Shown here piece by piece: positions 8,094 to 17,000 of a stretch of DNA of 64,000 bases (positions within the stretch are counted from its first letter, which is position 1; each line of letters starts with the position of its first letter). The stretch covers positions 1-64,000 of the forward strand of contig NZ_JAGJCF010000016.1 of assembly GCF_017815135.1 (NCBI RefSeq), read 5' to 3'. Position numbers and translations under genes: made by a program. This stretch comes from Jiella mangrovi (GTDB lineage: Bacteria > Pseudomonadota > Alphaproteobacteria > Rhizobiales > Rhizobiaceae). Below the pieces are notes generated by a model. That model searched no databases. It saw only the letters and a program-made list of their open reading frames with translations, and was not told the origin of the DNA.

Positions 8094-9455
8094 TTGAGCG
8101 GCACTGGAGATTTTCGACTTCGCTCTGTAGAAAAGTTCTTCCAAGAAAAAATACGAATAAAAACCGAGAAAAAGCGACTCTATTGCTCTAGCTTCCTCGA
8201 TTGTATATGTTGTAATCAATTCGTCAAAAACCTCTTCCCAGATACCATTTGAGTACGACAATGATGTCTCATCGAATGACGCCTGAGAAAACGATGTTGC
8301 CGCCGGCCTAAAATCGCGGGCTACTGACAGACGCCTCACAATATCTCTCGGGCGAAACAAAGAATTGTATAGTAAGAATTGTTTGATCGGTAAATCTCCG
8401 ATTTTTTCTGGAAAATACACACTCCACACATCACCTTGAAGTGGCACTCCCATTTTCTCTTCGTATGAATTTCGTATCTTCCTTTCGACAATATCTAGAA
8501 GCGGATGAGCATCGCTATTCATACCCTCGTCCCAATTAATTCGAAAACCTAGGTCCTGCACATCCCGCGTGACCTCTTGACCAATTTCAGAAACAGAGTG
8601 CAAGACCTCAGAACGGACGGCCGAAATAAAGAAGAAACTTGAGCTGTACTCTGACAATTTTTGGTTGAAATTCGTCAAGGCGAATATAAGGTCCCGAACC
8701 ATTCTACGATCTCGGTCGAACTGATCGGATTTATTGAAAAAAATTTCAAGCTCGTCGAATATTATATAGACCTTTTTTGGAATTCCAGGTATTGCGAGTA
8801 GCAATTCATCGAGATCATTGACGATGTCAGAAAATGAATTATACGTTCGATCGCCCTTACCCGCAACGCCTATGTTCAGAGATGCCGTGAGCTTCTCTAA
8901 ATTTAGCTTAAGATCTATCGATCCGTTGACGGTAAACGGAAGTATCTTTGTGATTTTCTGCCACCAGGTATCCGATTCACTCGCAAATACACTCACATAG
9001 TTGGCGACTGATTCCGGTACATCGCCCTCATCATAAATACCCTTGACGAGAAACGCAATCGTCTTGTGAATGTATATCATCCAAAACTGCTTGAAATCTT
9101 GCTCAAAGGCAAGACTTCGAGAGTTATCCCTTTCAACAATTGAAAAGCCTGCGATTTTTGAAAGTCCGCTACGCTCTTCCTCCGTAATGTTCGACTTGAA
9201 TAATACCATATGGGTTACGCAACGCGGATCAGAATCCAGCTGTTCTTTTATAAATCTCAGGAGCGCAGTCTTACCTGTTCCCTTGTTTCCGGCGACAAAC
9301 ACGGTCGATCCGCCCAGTATTTGTCCGATATCAAGAGCCGGAGGCATCACGAATGAATTGAAAAAGACACTTGATCCTATCTTGTTCTGCTTGATTATTT
9401 CATTTTTTGCATCAAGATCTCCAAACCGCATATCTGACAAATTGAATGTTTTCAT
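8067..9455 (-). CDS. P-loop ATPase, Sll1717/KAP-like, zero-frame product
   Basis: Protein of 462 residues with Walker A GNKGTGKT (56-63) and Walker B VYIIFDELE (229-237). The N-terminal MRFGDLDAKNE block is typical of stand-alone P-loop ATPases of the Sll1717 type that occur in defence and mobile regions. No transmembrane segment is evident. The gene is strikingly AT-rich against its surroundings and uses AT-rich codons, so it was probably acquired by transfer. ATG 9455 is preceded by AGAGGCAGTGAG. The frame ends at TAA 8067 only six codons after an A_AAA_AAA slippery heptamer. A conserved-looking C-terminal tail continues in the -1 frame to 7849, so the full product is probably about 534 residues. 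Function is unknown; nucleotide-driven sensing or defence is an inference. Confidence 0.75.
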   Translation of the reverse strand: MKTFNLSDMRFGDLDAKNEIIKQNKIGSSVFFNSFVMPPALDIGQILGGSTVFVAGNKGTGKTALLRFIKEQLDSDPRCVTHMVLFKSNITEEERSGLSKIAGFSIVERDNSRSLAFEQDFKQFWMIYIHKTIAFLVKGIYDEGDVPESVANYVSVFASESDTWWQKITKILPFTVNGSIDLKLNLEKLTASLNIGVAGKGDRTYNSFSDIVNDLDELLLAIPGIPKKVYIIFDELEIFFNKSDQFDRDRRMVRDLIFALTNFNQKLSEYSSSFFFISAVRSEVLHSVSEIGQEVTRDVQDLGFRINWDEGMNSDAHPLLDIVERKIRNSYEEKMGVPLQGDVWSVYFPEKIGDLPIKQFLLYNSLFRPRDIVRRLSVARDFRPAATSFSQASFDETSLSYSNGIWEEVFDELITTYTIEEARAIESLFLGFYSYFFLEELFYRAKSKISSAAQKKYSLKSL

Positions 9456-10117
9456 CTCACTGCCTCTAAGGTGTCCTCGTAGCCTCCGTCATAGCGCCGC
9501 CCGGCATGTATGGCAATGTAAGGTGGTGCTGAACTTCTCTGCACGTAGGATACGCCTCGGAAGCCAAAGACGACGCGCACGCGTTGGGCGCTGCACCGCA
9601 ACTCGGCAAAACCACGCTCTTGCGATTTTTATCATTTTGTCTCCCCTGAGGGAGAAAGAACGCTTCGTCCTTCCCCCGCCAATATCTCCCTCCCCATTGC
9701 CTACCAACCCCCTGATTCCCCTCACACTCCCCAAAAATCTTATCCCCACCCCCTCACCCTTCCCCCATACTCCCCCCATCGCCGGTCTACCCGACACCAG
9801 TCGACGGGAACCGGGCACGGGCGCTCGCCGGCAGCGTTCGCGGGCTGGCGACGCGGTCTTGGCGCTGTTCGCCCTTCCGGAGGGCGGGCGTCCCGGACCG
9901 CCTCCCGGTGCCGCTTCCTGAGCCTTTCGAAGGGTGCTCGCGTCATACGGCGCCGGTGCGGATCGGTCCGCTTGGGGTCGCCGCGCTGAAAAGGCGCGGC
10001 GGGTGAAGCGCCGGCCGGCGCCTGAACCCTTCGATCAGGTAGGCGACTGTCCCTTGGGAGGCAGACAAAAGCCGCGCAGCGCCCCCCAGAGGCGAGCCGG
10101 GCAGCCCTGGCAGTGTC
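9456..10117. other. Intergenic region, about 660 bases, no gene supported
   Basis: Bases about 9595-9665 share scattered blocks (TCGGCAAAACC, CTCTTGCGATTT, TATCA) with the mosaic at 7225-7290, in the same orientation. Related repeat fragments therefore lie on both sides of the AT-rich ATPase island. The rest is C-rich then GC-rich sequence without a plausible frame or recognised RNA. Confidence 0.4.
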
Positions 10118-10897
10118 CTACCCCGCCGCCATCATGTGATCGCAGTGGCGGATCTTCAGGCTGTAATAGCCGCGCTTCGTCTCGTCCGCCGTTGCCAGGG
10201 CGCGGTCGTAATAGGCGCGCGAGACGGGGTAGACGCCGGTCTTTTCCAGAAGCTCGGCATAGTGCGGATAGGCCGGCTCATAGTCCGGCACGCAGCGCAG
10301 GAGCTTCTGGATGGCGATGAAGGCCTTGGGCCATTCGTTGCGGTTGCGGTGATAAAGGGCGACGGCGAGAACGAAGGCGGCGCTGGCGTCGTCGATCTCG
10401 ATCTGGACGCTTTCGTCGCCGATCAGGTTGATCATCGCATCGAGGCGTTCGGGGAAGCGTTCGACAGCGGGGTCGACCGGCGCCAGCGGCAGGGCGACCT
10501 CGGCGGAGGCGAAGGCCAGGGAATGGCCGAGGCGGTTTTCGATGTATCGCTTCGCATTGGGAAACCTGTCGGAGATCATCCCGACCGTGACGTAATGGCG
10601 ATAGGCCTCTTCGAGCGGCATGTCGGGCCGGTGCAGATAGGTCGTGGCGTAGAACGCCCGGTCGAAGTGAAAGCCCTCGCGAAACGGCAGGCCCTTTTCC
10701 AGACCCCGCGTCATGAAATGCTCGATGCAGGTGGCCTTCGTCAGGCTGCGATCGGGCTTTGCGCCGGGCTTCGAAGAGGCCAGGAAACGACTGCCGTAAT
10801 ATCTCTCGTCGAAATAGGAGATGAACATCAGCGGCAGGGCGGGGAACATCTTCTTGATGCGAAGGATGTCGGTGTCTTTCCGGGTTTCCGCTTCCAT
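10118..10897 (-). CDS. Hypothetical protein with tandem FDxxYY-type repeats
   Basis: About 259 residues. The first half has two copies of a motif seen beside glycosyltransferases in exopolysaccharide loci: FDERYYGSRF...HFMTRGLEKGLPFREG, then FDRAFYATTYL...YRHYVTVGMISDRFPN. The second half is helical and TPR-like (AFVLAVALYHRNRNEWPKAF, PHYAELLEKTGVYPVSRAYY). There is no signal peptide or membrane segment. The start is uncertain: ATG 10897 has GGAAGG about 11 bases upstream, while ATG 10945 would add 16 residues of unconvincing composition. It stands alone, divergent from the ABC operon, with no glycosyltransferase near. Role unknown; a link to cell-surface polysaccharide is only an inference. 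Confidence 0.65.
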   Translation of the reverse strand: MEAETRKDTDILRIKKMFPALPLMFISYFDERYYGSRFLASSKPGAKPDRSLTKATCIEHFMTRGLEKGLPFREGFHFDRAFYATTYLHRPDMPLEEAYRHYVTVGMISDRFPNAKRYIENRLGHSLAFASAEVALPLAPVDPAVERFPERLDAMINLIGDESVQIEIDDASAAFVLAVALYHRNRNEWPKAFIAIQKLLRCVPDYEPAYPHYAELLEKTGVYPVSRAYYDRALATADETKRGYYSLKIRHCDHMMAAG

Positions 10898-11172
10898 CTG
10901 ATCGTGGCCTTCCAGTGCACCGTGGCGAGCGCCGGGCGCCCGCATGACATTCTGCGCGGCTTATCATATGGCCCCATCGCCGGACAATGGATTTGCGCGT
11001 GCGGGGACTTTTCGCGTGCGGCGACCGCCATGCGCCAAGGGGGCGGCATGAGACGCCCGTGCCCACGGCCGGCAACGGTCCCCCGGCCCGCGACGGCGGC
11101 GGTGGTCGGCACGCTTGCCCTTGGCCTGGAAACTTGATTGTATCCGTTCCAGATCAAACGGAGACCGCCGCC

Positions 11173-12834
11173 ATGTCTCGCATCATCCGAAATCTCGGGA
11201 AGTGGCGGCTTGGCCGCAACGACCTCGAGAACCACGTGCTCGACGCGTTCCTGTCGGGCCGGCTCGACCGTCGCTCCTTCCTGCGCCATGGCGCCTGCGT
11301 CGGGCTGTCGGTCGCGGCGATGGCCGCGGCCATGAAGGGCTTCGGCTTCGATCCGGTCACGAGCGCGCTCGCCCAGAACGGCAAGCCGGGCGGCACCATC
11401 CGCATCGCGCTGATCGCGCCCTCGGGCCTGATCGACCCGGTGACGGTCGCCGACCAGTACGGCCTGCTCGTCCTGCAACAGGTCGGCGACTTCCTGGTGC
11501 TCGACGGGCCGGACCTCGTGCTGAAGCCGATGCTCGCCACCGAATGGTCGCCCAACGAGGACGGCTCGGTCTGGACCTTCAAGCTGCGCGACGACGTTAA
11601 ATTCCACGATGGGCGCAAGATGACGGCGGACGACGTCGTCGCCTCGATCGAGCGGCTCGCCGACCCGGACAACGGCTCGAACGCACTCTCCGCCTTCAAG
11701 GGCGTGTTGTCGAAGGGCGGCACGAAGAAAGTCGACGACCACACCGTCGCCTTCCATCTCGACGCGCCGAACGGCAACTTTCCCTATTATCTCTCCTCCG
11801 ACAATTACAACGCCATCATCCTGCCGGCGGACTATTCCGGCAATTTCGAAGCCGAGATGAATGGGACCGGCCCCTTCAAGCTGGAAAAATACACGCCGAA
11901 GGTCGGCGCGACCTTCGTGAAGAACGCCGATTACTGGGGCGGCGCGCCGCTGCTCGATCGCGTCGAGCTGAGCTTCTACGACGACCAGCAGCCGCAGGTG
12001 CTCGCCCTTCTCGGCGGCCAGGTCGACGTCATCCAGCAGGTGACGGTGCAGGGCTCGCAGAGCCTGTTCAACAATCCGGCGGTGAAGATCATCCAGCTGC
12101 CGTCGAATGCCCATCGCGAGATCCACATGAAGTGCCAGTCCGGGCCCTTCGCCGACAAGCGGGTGCGCCAGGCCATGGCGCTGACCCTCGACCGGCCGCG
12201 TCTCGTCCAGGGCCTGTTCCGCGGCATGGGCGTCGTCGGCAACGACTCGCCCTTCGCGCCGATCTTCCCCTCCACCGACAAGACGGTCGAGCAGCGGGTG
12301 AAGGACATCGCAAAGGCCAAGCAGCTGATGGCGGATGCGGGAACGAGCGGCTTCGACGTCACCTTCACCACCATGCAGATTCAGGAACTTCCCGCGCTCG
12401 CCAGCCTGATCAAGAATGCGGCGGCCGAGATCGGCATCAACGTCAATCTCAAGATCGAGGATTCCGGCGCCTATTACGGCGATGCCGTCCCCGGCAAGTC
12501 GGACTGGCTGGATTCGGAATTCGGCATGACCGACTACGGCCATCGCGGCATTCCGAACGTCTTCCTCACCGCGCCCCTGAAGAGCGACGGCACCTGGAAC
12601 GCGGCGAATTTCAAGAACGCCGAATACGACAAGCTGGTCACCGACTACGTCGCCGCCCTCGATCTCGACGCGCAAAAGGAGGTCGCCGGCAAGATCCAGC
12701 GGCTGCTGCTCGACGAAACGCCGATCATCTACCCGTATTTCTACGACTATCTGACCGCCACTTCGCCCAATGTGCAGGGCATTCAGCCGACGGCCATGGG
12801 GCAGATCTTCCTCGAAAAAGCGACCGTCGGCTGA
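11173..12834 (+). CDS. Peptide-type ABC transporter, periplasmic substrate-binding protein (SBP_bac_5)
   Basis: 553 residues of the DppA/OppA family, which binds peptides, opines or related solutes and hands them to the permease. The N-terminus has a Tat-type signal: RRSFLRHGACVGLSVAAMAA at about residues 33-52, cleaved near SALAQ. The family blocks TIRIALIAPSGLIDPVTVA, LATEWSPNEDGSVWTFKLRD and VRQAMALTLDRPRLVQG are present. ATG 11173 is chosen because the upstream extension of the frame is arginine- and glycine-rich noise. It is first in an operon with two permeases and a double ATPase (12840-16749). The substrate cannot be read from the sequence. Confidence 0.9.
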   Translation: MSRIIRNLGKWRLGRNDLENHVLDAFLSGRLDRRSFLRHGACVGLSVAAMAAAMKGFGFDPVTSALAQNGKPGGTIRIALIAPSGLIDPVTVADQYGLLVLQQVGDFLVLDGPDLVLKPMLATEWSPNEDGSVWTFKLRDDVKFHDGRKMTADDVVASIERLADPDNGSNALSAFKGVLSKGGTKKVDDHTVAFHLDAPNGNFPYYLSSDNYNAIILPADYSGNFEAEMNGTGPFKLEKYTPKVGATFVKNADYWGGAPLLDRVELSFYDDQQPQVLALLGGQVDVIQQVTVQGSQSLFNNPAVKIIQLPSNAHREIHMKCQSGPFADKRVRQAMALTLDRPRLVQGLFRGMGVVGNDSPFAPIFPSTDKTVEQRVKDIAKAKQLMADAGTSGFDVTFTTMQIQELPALASLIKNAAAEIGINVNLKIEDSGAYYGDAVPGKSDWLDSEFGMTDYGHRGIPNVFLTAPLKSDGTWNAANFKNAEYDKLVTDYVAALDLDAQKEVAGKIQRLLLDETPIIYPYFYDYLTATSPNVQGIQPTAMGQIFLEKATVG

Positions 12835-12839
12835 CGGCT

Positions 12840-13805
12840 GTGAAATCGCTCTTCGGGCGCTTCCTGCTGCGCCGTCTCGGCCTCAGCCTTCTGACATTGT
12901 GGCTGGTGAGCGTCGTCGTCTTTCTCGGCGCGCAGGTCCTGCCCGGCGATCCGGGCCGGGCCGTGCTCGGGCCGCTCGCCGATGCGCGGGCGGTCGCCGC
13001 GCTTAACAAGGAGCTCGGCGCCGACCGACCGCCGGTGGAGATCTACCTCTCCTGGGTCGGCGGCATGCTTGAGGGCGACATGGGCCAGTCCTACGCCTAC
13101 CGGGCGCCGGTGGCGCCCTTCGTCGGCGAAGCGCTGCTGCGCTCCCTGAAGCTCGTCGGGGTGATCTTCATCATCGTCGTGCCGCTTGGCGTTGGGGCCG
13201 GCGTCGTCGCCGCGCTGAACGTCGGCAAGCCGATCGACCGGATCATCTCGGTGGCGAGCCTGTCCTTGACCGTGATCCCCGAATTCGTCTCGGCCATCGC
13301 ACTGATCCTCGTCTTCGCAGTGATCCTCAGATGGCTGCCGCTTTCGGCAAGCTGGCCGGACGGTGCCGGGCCGCTCGTCCAGATCGAACATCTGATCCTG
13401 CCGGCGCTGCCGCTGGTGATCGTCCTTTTCGGCTATATCGCGCGGATGGCGCGCGCCGGCACGATCGAGGCACTGTCGTCAGATTACACCCGAACGGCGA
13501 TCCTCAAGGGCCTGCCCTGGCGAACGGTGCTGATCCGCCATGTCCTGCGCAACGCGCTGGTGCCGACCATCGCCGTCATCGCCGCCCAGACCGGCTATGC
13601 GCTCGGCGGCCTCGTCGTCGTCGAGGCACTGTTTCGCTATCAGGGCATCGGCAATCTCGTCCTCAGCGCCGCCAAGGCGAAGGATTTCGCCATGCTGCAG
13701 GCCGGCATCCTGACGATCGGCGCCTTCTTCGTCATCGCGACACTGATCGCCGACTGCCTCACCGTGATGCTGAACCCACGCCTTCGCGCGGAGCTGGGCA
13801 AATGA
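12840..13805 (+). CDS. ABC transporter permease, DppB/OppB type
   Basis: 321 residues, six predicted membrane segments and the BPD_transp_1 fold. The N-terminal LRRLGLSLLTLWLVSVVVFL segment and VLPGDPGRAVLG are typical of the DppB class. The EAA loop reads DYTRTAILKGLPWRTVLIRH and contacts the ATPase. I take GTG 12840, six bases after the binding-protein stop, because frames further upstream overlap that gene. It overlaps the next permease by ATGA at 13802-13805, indicating translational coupling. Confidence 0.9.
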   Translation: MKSLFGRFLLRRLGLSLLTLWLVSVVVFLGAQVLPGDPGRAVLGPLADARAVAALNKELGADRPPVEIYLSWVGGMLEGDMGQSYAYRAPVAPFVGEALLRSLKLVGVIFIIVVPLGVGAGVVAALNVGKPIDRIISVASLSLTVIPEFVSAIALILVFAVILRWLPLSASWPDGAGPLVQIEHLILPALPLVIVLFGYIARMARAGTIEALSSDYTRTAILKGLPWRTVLIRHVLRNALVPTIAVIAAQTGYALGGLVVVEALFRYQGIGNLVLSAAKAKDFAMLQAGILTIGAFFVIATLIADCLTVMLNPRLRAELGK

Positions 13806-14695
13806 GCGCCACGAGCGACGGCGCCGAAGCCGCGACGACCTCGCCGCCGGCACCCGCGCCGACGATGCGCAAGGAGCGTACGACCCTCGGCATCCTGATG
13901 CGCAGCCCGGCCTTTCTCATCGGCGCGGCGATCGTCCTGTTCTGGGCCTTCTGTGCGGCCTTCGCGCCCTACTTCGTGCCCTACGATCCGCTGGCCGACG
14001 ATCTCCTCAATACGCTGGCGCCGCCTTCGGCCGCACACTGGTTCGGCACCGATCAGATCGGCCGCGACGTCTTCTCCCGCGTCCTCGTCGGCGCGCGGGA
14101 CATTCTCACCATCGCCCCGCTCGCGACCCTTCTCGGCACGGTTCTCGGCACCATCGTCGGCCTCGTCATGGGCTATTTCGGCGGCTGGGTGGATGCGATC
14201 GTCGGCCGGCTGATCGAGGTGATGCTGTCGCTACCGCTGATCATCGTCGCCTTGATGGTGCTCGTCGCGCTCGGGCCCTCGACGCCCACCGTCGCGGTCG
14301 TCGTCGGCCTCGTCTTCACGCCGCTCGTCGCCCGCACGGTCAGGGCCGCCGTCCTCTCCGAGCGCCATCTCGACTATGTGCCTGCCGCCGCGGTGCGCGG
14401 CGAAGGCGCGCTGCATGTGATGTTCGTCGAGATCCTGCCGAATATCTGGCCGCCGATCATCGTCGAGACGACGGTGCGGCTCGGCTATGCGATCTTCACC
14501 ATCGCCTCGCTCTCCTTCCTCGGCTTCGGCGTGCAGCCGCCCTCGCCCGACTGGGGCCTTGCGATCGCCGAGAATTACGGCGTTCTCGTCGGCGGCTTCT
14601 GGTGGACGGTGGTCCCCGCGACCGTCGCGACGGCCTCGCTGGTGGTGGGCGTCAATCTCGTCGCCGAGGGTTTGCAGAGGGCCGTTGCCGAATGA
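13802..14695 (+). CDS. ABC transporter permease, DppC/OppC type
   Basis: 297 residues: a DppC-type N-terminal segment (LMRSPAFLIGAAIVLFWAFC), then HWFGTDQIGRDVFSRVLVGA, which is the family hallmark, and a BPD_transp_1 domain. The EAA loop lies around VPAAAVRGEGALHVMFVEIL, and GFGVQPPSPDWGLAIAENYG is near the end. It forms the heterodimeric channel with the preceding permease. ATG overlaps the upstream stop, and its own stop overlaps the ATPase start (ATGA 14692-14695). Confidence 0.9.
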   Translation: MSATSDGAEAATTSPPAPAPTMRKERTTLGILMRSPAFLIGAAIVLFWAFCAAFAPYFVPYDPLADDLLNTLAPPSAAHWFGTDQIGRDVFSRVLVGARDILTIAPLATLLGTVLGTIVGLVMGYFGGWVDAIVGRLIEVMLSLPLIIVALMVLVALGPSTPTVAVVVGLVFTPLVARTVRAAVLSERHLDYVPAAAVRGEGALHVMFVEILPNIWPPIIVETTVRLGYAIFTIASLSFLGFGVQPPSPDWGLAIAENYGVLVGGFWWTVVPATVATASLVVGVNLVAEGLQRAVAE

Positions 14696-16749
14696 CAGAC
14701 CGCGCCCGCGACGCCTCGGCTCCGGCCCTTCATCTCGACGATCTCAGCGTCGCCTATACCGTGCGCGGCCGCGATCTGCCGGTTCTGTCGAATGTCGGCC
14801 TGACGATCGAGCGAGGCGAGGCCTATGGTCTCGTCGGCGAATCCGGCTCCGGCAAGTCGACCGTCGCGCTCGCGCTCCAGCGCGTCCTGCCGCCGAACGG
14901 GCGGATTTCCGGCGGACATGCCCGGGTCGCCGGCAAGGACGTGATGGAGCTCGGCACGGCGGCGCTGCGCAAGATGCGCGCCAACGACGTCGCCATGGTG
15001 TTCCAGGATCCCGGCAAGGCGCTCAACCCCTCACTCACCGTCGGCCGCCAGATGGCCGAGGTCTACGAGATCCTCGGCGCATCATCCGCCGAGGCGCGAA
15101 AACGCGGCGAGGCGATCCTCGGCCGGGTGCGCATCTCCGATCCCGGCCGCGTCATGGCGAGCTTTCCGCACCAGCTTTCGGGCGGCATGCAGCAGCGCGT
15201 CGTCATCGCCATGGCGCTGGCGAAAGACCCCGCCCTTCTCATCCTCGACGAGCCGACCACCGGCCTCGACGCGACGATCGAGGCGGAGGTGCTCGACCTC
15301 GTCGACACGCTGCGCCAGGAATTTGGCGCGGCCGTCCTGTTCATCAGCCACAATCTCGCGGCCGTCGCCTCGCTGTGCAATCGGGTGGGCGTGCTCTATG
15401 CCGGCAAGCTCGTCGAGGAAGGCCCGGCCCGGGCGCTGTTTGCCGATCCGCGCCACCCCTACACGGCCGGGCTCTTGCGCTGCCTGCCGCGTGCCGGCTT
15501 CAAGGGCGGGCCGGCGCTCGACAACATTCCCGGCTTTCCGCCGGTGCCGGGTTCGATCACGAAAGGCTGCGTCTTCGCCCCGCGATGCGGCCTTGCCGAG
15601 GATCGCTGCCGCTCCGAGGAACCGCCGCTCTACGACGTCGGCGAAGGGCGCGGTAGCCGCTGCCACTTCCACGACCGCATCGACGACCTGCCGCGCATGA
15701 GCGAGCCGCCGCCCGTCAACACGCCCGAGCGCGGCCCCGACGTCCAGCCGGTGCTGATGCTCGAACGCCTGTCGAAGACCTACGAGCTTCCCGGCAACCG
15801 CCAGGTCCAGGCGCTGCGCGACGTCTCGCTGACGCTCAACCCCGGCGAAACCCTCGGCCTCGTCGGCGAATCCGGCTCCGGCAAGTCAACCCTTGCCAAT
15901 CTGATCCTCGGCCTTGCCGAGCATGATGAAGGCGGTGCCATCAGCCTCGACGGGACGCCGGTGGCGGCGAGCGTCCACGCTCGCCCACGTGAAGCGATCC
16001 AGGCCATCCAGATCATCTTCCAGAACCCGGATTCGGCGCTCAACCGCGCCCATACGGTCAAGCATCTGATCGGCCGGGCGGTAGAACGGCTCGCCGGCAT
16101 CACGGGCGCGAAACGCAACACCCGCGTGACGCAGCTGCTCGAGGCCGTGCGCCTCACCCCGCGCCAGCTGCCGGCCAAGCCGCGCCAGCTCTCCGGCGGC
16201 ATGAAGCAGCGTGTCGCGGTCGCCAGGGCGTTTGCCGCCGATCCGCGCGTCATCGTCTGCGACGAGCCAACTTCGGCCCTCGACGTCTCGGTGCAGTCGG
16301 CGATCCTCAATCTTCTCTCCGAGCTGCAGGCCGAGCGGCAGGTGAGCTACATCCTGATCTCCCACGATCTCGGCGTCGTGCGGCATCTGTCGGACCGCAT
16401 CGCGGTGATGTATCTCGGCCGGCTGATGGAGATCGGCCCGGCGAAGAGCGTCCTTACGGGCCCGCACCACCCCTATACCGAGGCCCTGCTCTCGGCCGCG
16501 CCGACGGTCACCGGCGAGCGCGGCACGCGCATCCGGCTCGAAGGCCAGATCCCGAGCCCGGTCAATCCGCCGTCCGGCTGCGTCTTCCACACGCGCTGCC
16601 CGCGGAAATTCGGCCCGATCTGCGAAACCGAGGAGCCGGGCTTTTCCGCCGACACCGAGGGCCACGCCATCCGCTGCCATCTCGACCGCAGCGAGATGGG
16701 GCGCGGACGGGAGATGAAGGGTGTCGAAATCGTCGAGGCGAATGGTTGA
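14692..16749 (+). CDS. ABC transporter ATP-binding protein with two fused nucleotide-binding domains (DppD-DppF type)
   Basis: 685 residues holding two complete ATPases. Domain 1 has Walker A GESGSGKST near residue 45, signature LSGGMQQR and Walker B LLILDEPTTGLD. It ends with the oligopeptide C-terminal cysteine motif (GCVFAPRCGLAEDRC). Domain 2 has GESGSGKST near residue 392, LSGGMKQR and VIVCDEPTSALD. It ends with SGCVFHTRCPRKFGPICETE. Both cysteine tails belong to the oligo_HPY class. One polypeptide replaces the usual DppD/DppF pair, a known arrangement. It energises the importer encoded just upstream. Downstream 16750-17000 holds only palindromic repeats before a convergent gene. Confidence 0.92.
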   Translation: MTDRARDASAPALHLDDLSVAYTVRGRDLPVLSNVGLTIERGEAYGLVGESGSGKSTVALALQRVLPPNGRISGGHARVAGKDVMELGTAALRKMRANDVAMVFQDPGKALNPSLTVGRQMAEVYEILGASSAEARKRGEAILGRVRISDPGRVMASFPHQLSGGMQQRVVIAMALAKDPALLILDEPTTGLDATIEAEVLDLVDTLRQEFGAAVLFISHNLAAVASLCNRVGVLYAGKLVEEGPARALFADPRHPYTAGLLRCLPRAGFKGGPALDNIPGFPPVPGSITKGCVFAPRCGLAEDRCRSEEPPLYDVGEGRGSRCHFHDRIDDLPRMSEPPPVNTPERGPDVQPVLMLERLSKTYELPGNRQVQALRDVSLTLNPGETLGLVGESGSGKSTLANLILGLAEHDEGGAISLDGTPVAASVHARPREAIQAIQIIFQNPDSALNRAHTVKHLIGRAVERLAGITGAKRNTRVTQLLEAVRLTPRQLPAKPRQLSGGMKQRVAVARAFAADPRVIVCDEPTSALDVSVQSAILNLLSELQAERQVSYILISHDLGVVRHLSDRIAVMYLGRLMEIGPAKSVLTGPHHPYTEALLSAAPTVTGERGTRIRLEGQIPSPVNPPSGCVFHTRCPRKFGPICETEEPGFSADTEGHAIRCHLDRSEMGRGREMKGVEIVEANG

Positions 16750-16813
16750 GGAGGCGCGGCGGTGGGAACCGCTGTGGTTGCGCCGTCAAGTGCGAAGGCT
16801 CGGCGCCGAGGCG

Positions 16814-16985
16814 CCCCCCTCTGCCCTGCCGGGCATCTCCCCCACAAGGGGGGAGATCGCTTGGAACCTCTGCCTGTCCCACCTTGCAACGCTTTAGCCT
16901 TGCAGATCCGGTGAAAGAAACGCGATCGACTGCAAAGCCTCCGATCTCCCCCCTTGGGGGGGAGATGCCGGCAGGCAGAGGGGGG
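16814..16985. repeat. Inverted pair of family A palindromic repeats
   Basis: Copy 16814-16858 (minus orientation, CCCCCCTCTGCC...GGGGAGATC) faces copy 16943-16985 (plus orientation, GATCTCCCCC...GGCAGAGGGGGG) across an 84-base spacer. Together they could fold into one long hairpin between the convergent ends of the ABC operon and the PhnD-like gene, and may act as a transcription end. Confidence 0.85.
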
Positions 16986-17000
16986 TAACCGGGCGCGACG

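Noticed and set aside
8088-8095. Calling the ATPase simply a pseudogene
   Set aside because: The frame is otherwise intact and the run is an in-phase slippery heptamer, so programmed frameshifting, a recent lesion and a read error remain equally open.
9934-10320. Plus-strand frame of 128 residues before the FDxxYY protein
   Set aside because: Overlaps the end of the better-supported minus-strand gene; Arg/Ser/Pro-rich with no start context.
10828-12675. 615-residue minus-strand frame opposite the ABC binding protein
   Set aside because: Antisense to clearly conserved SBP_bac_5 sequence; no family signal.
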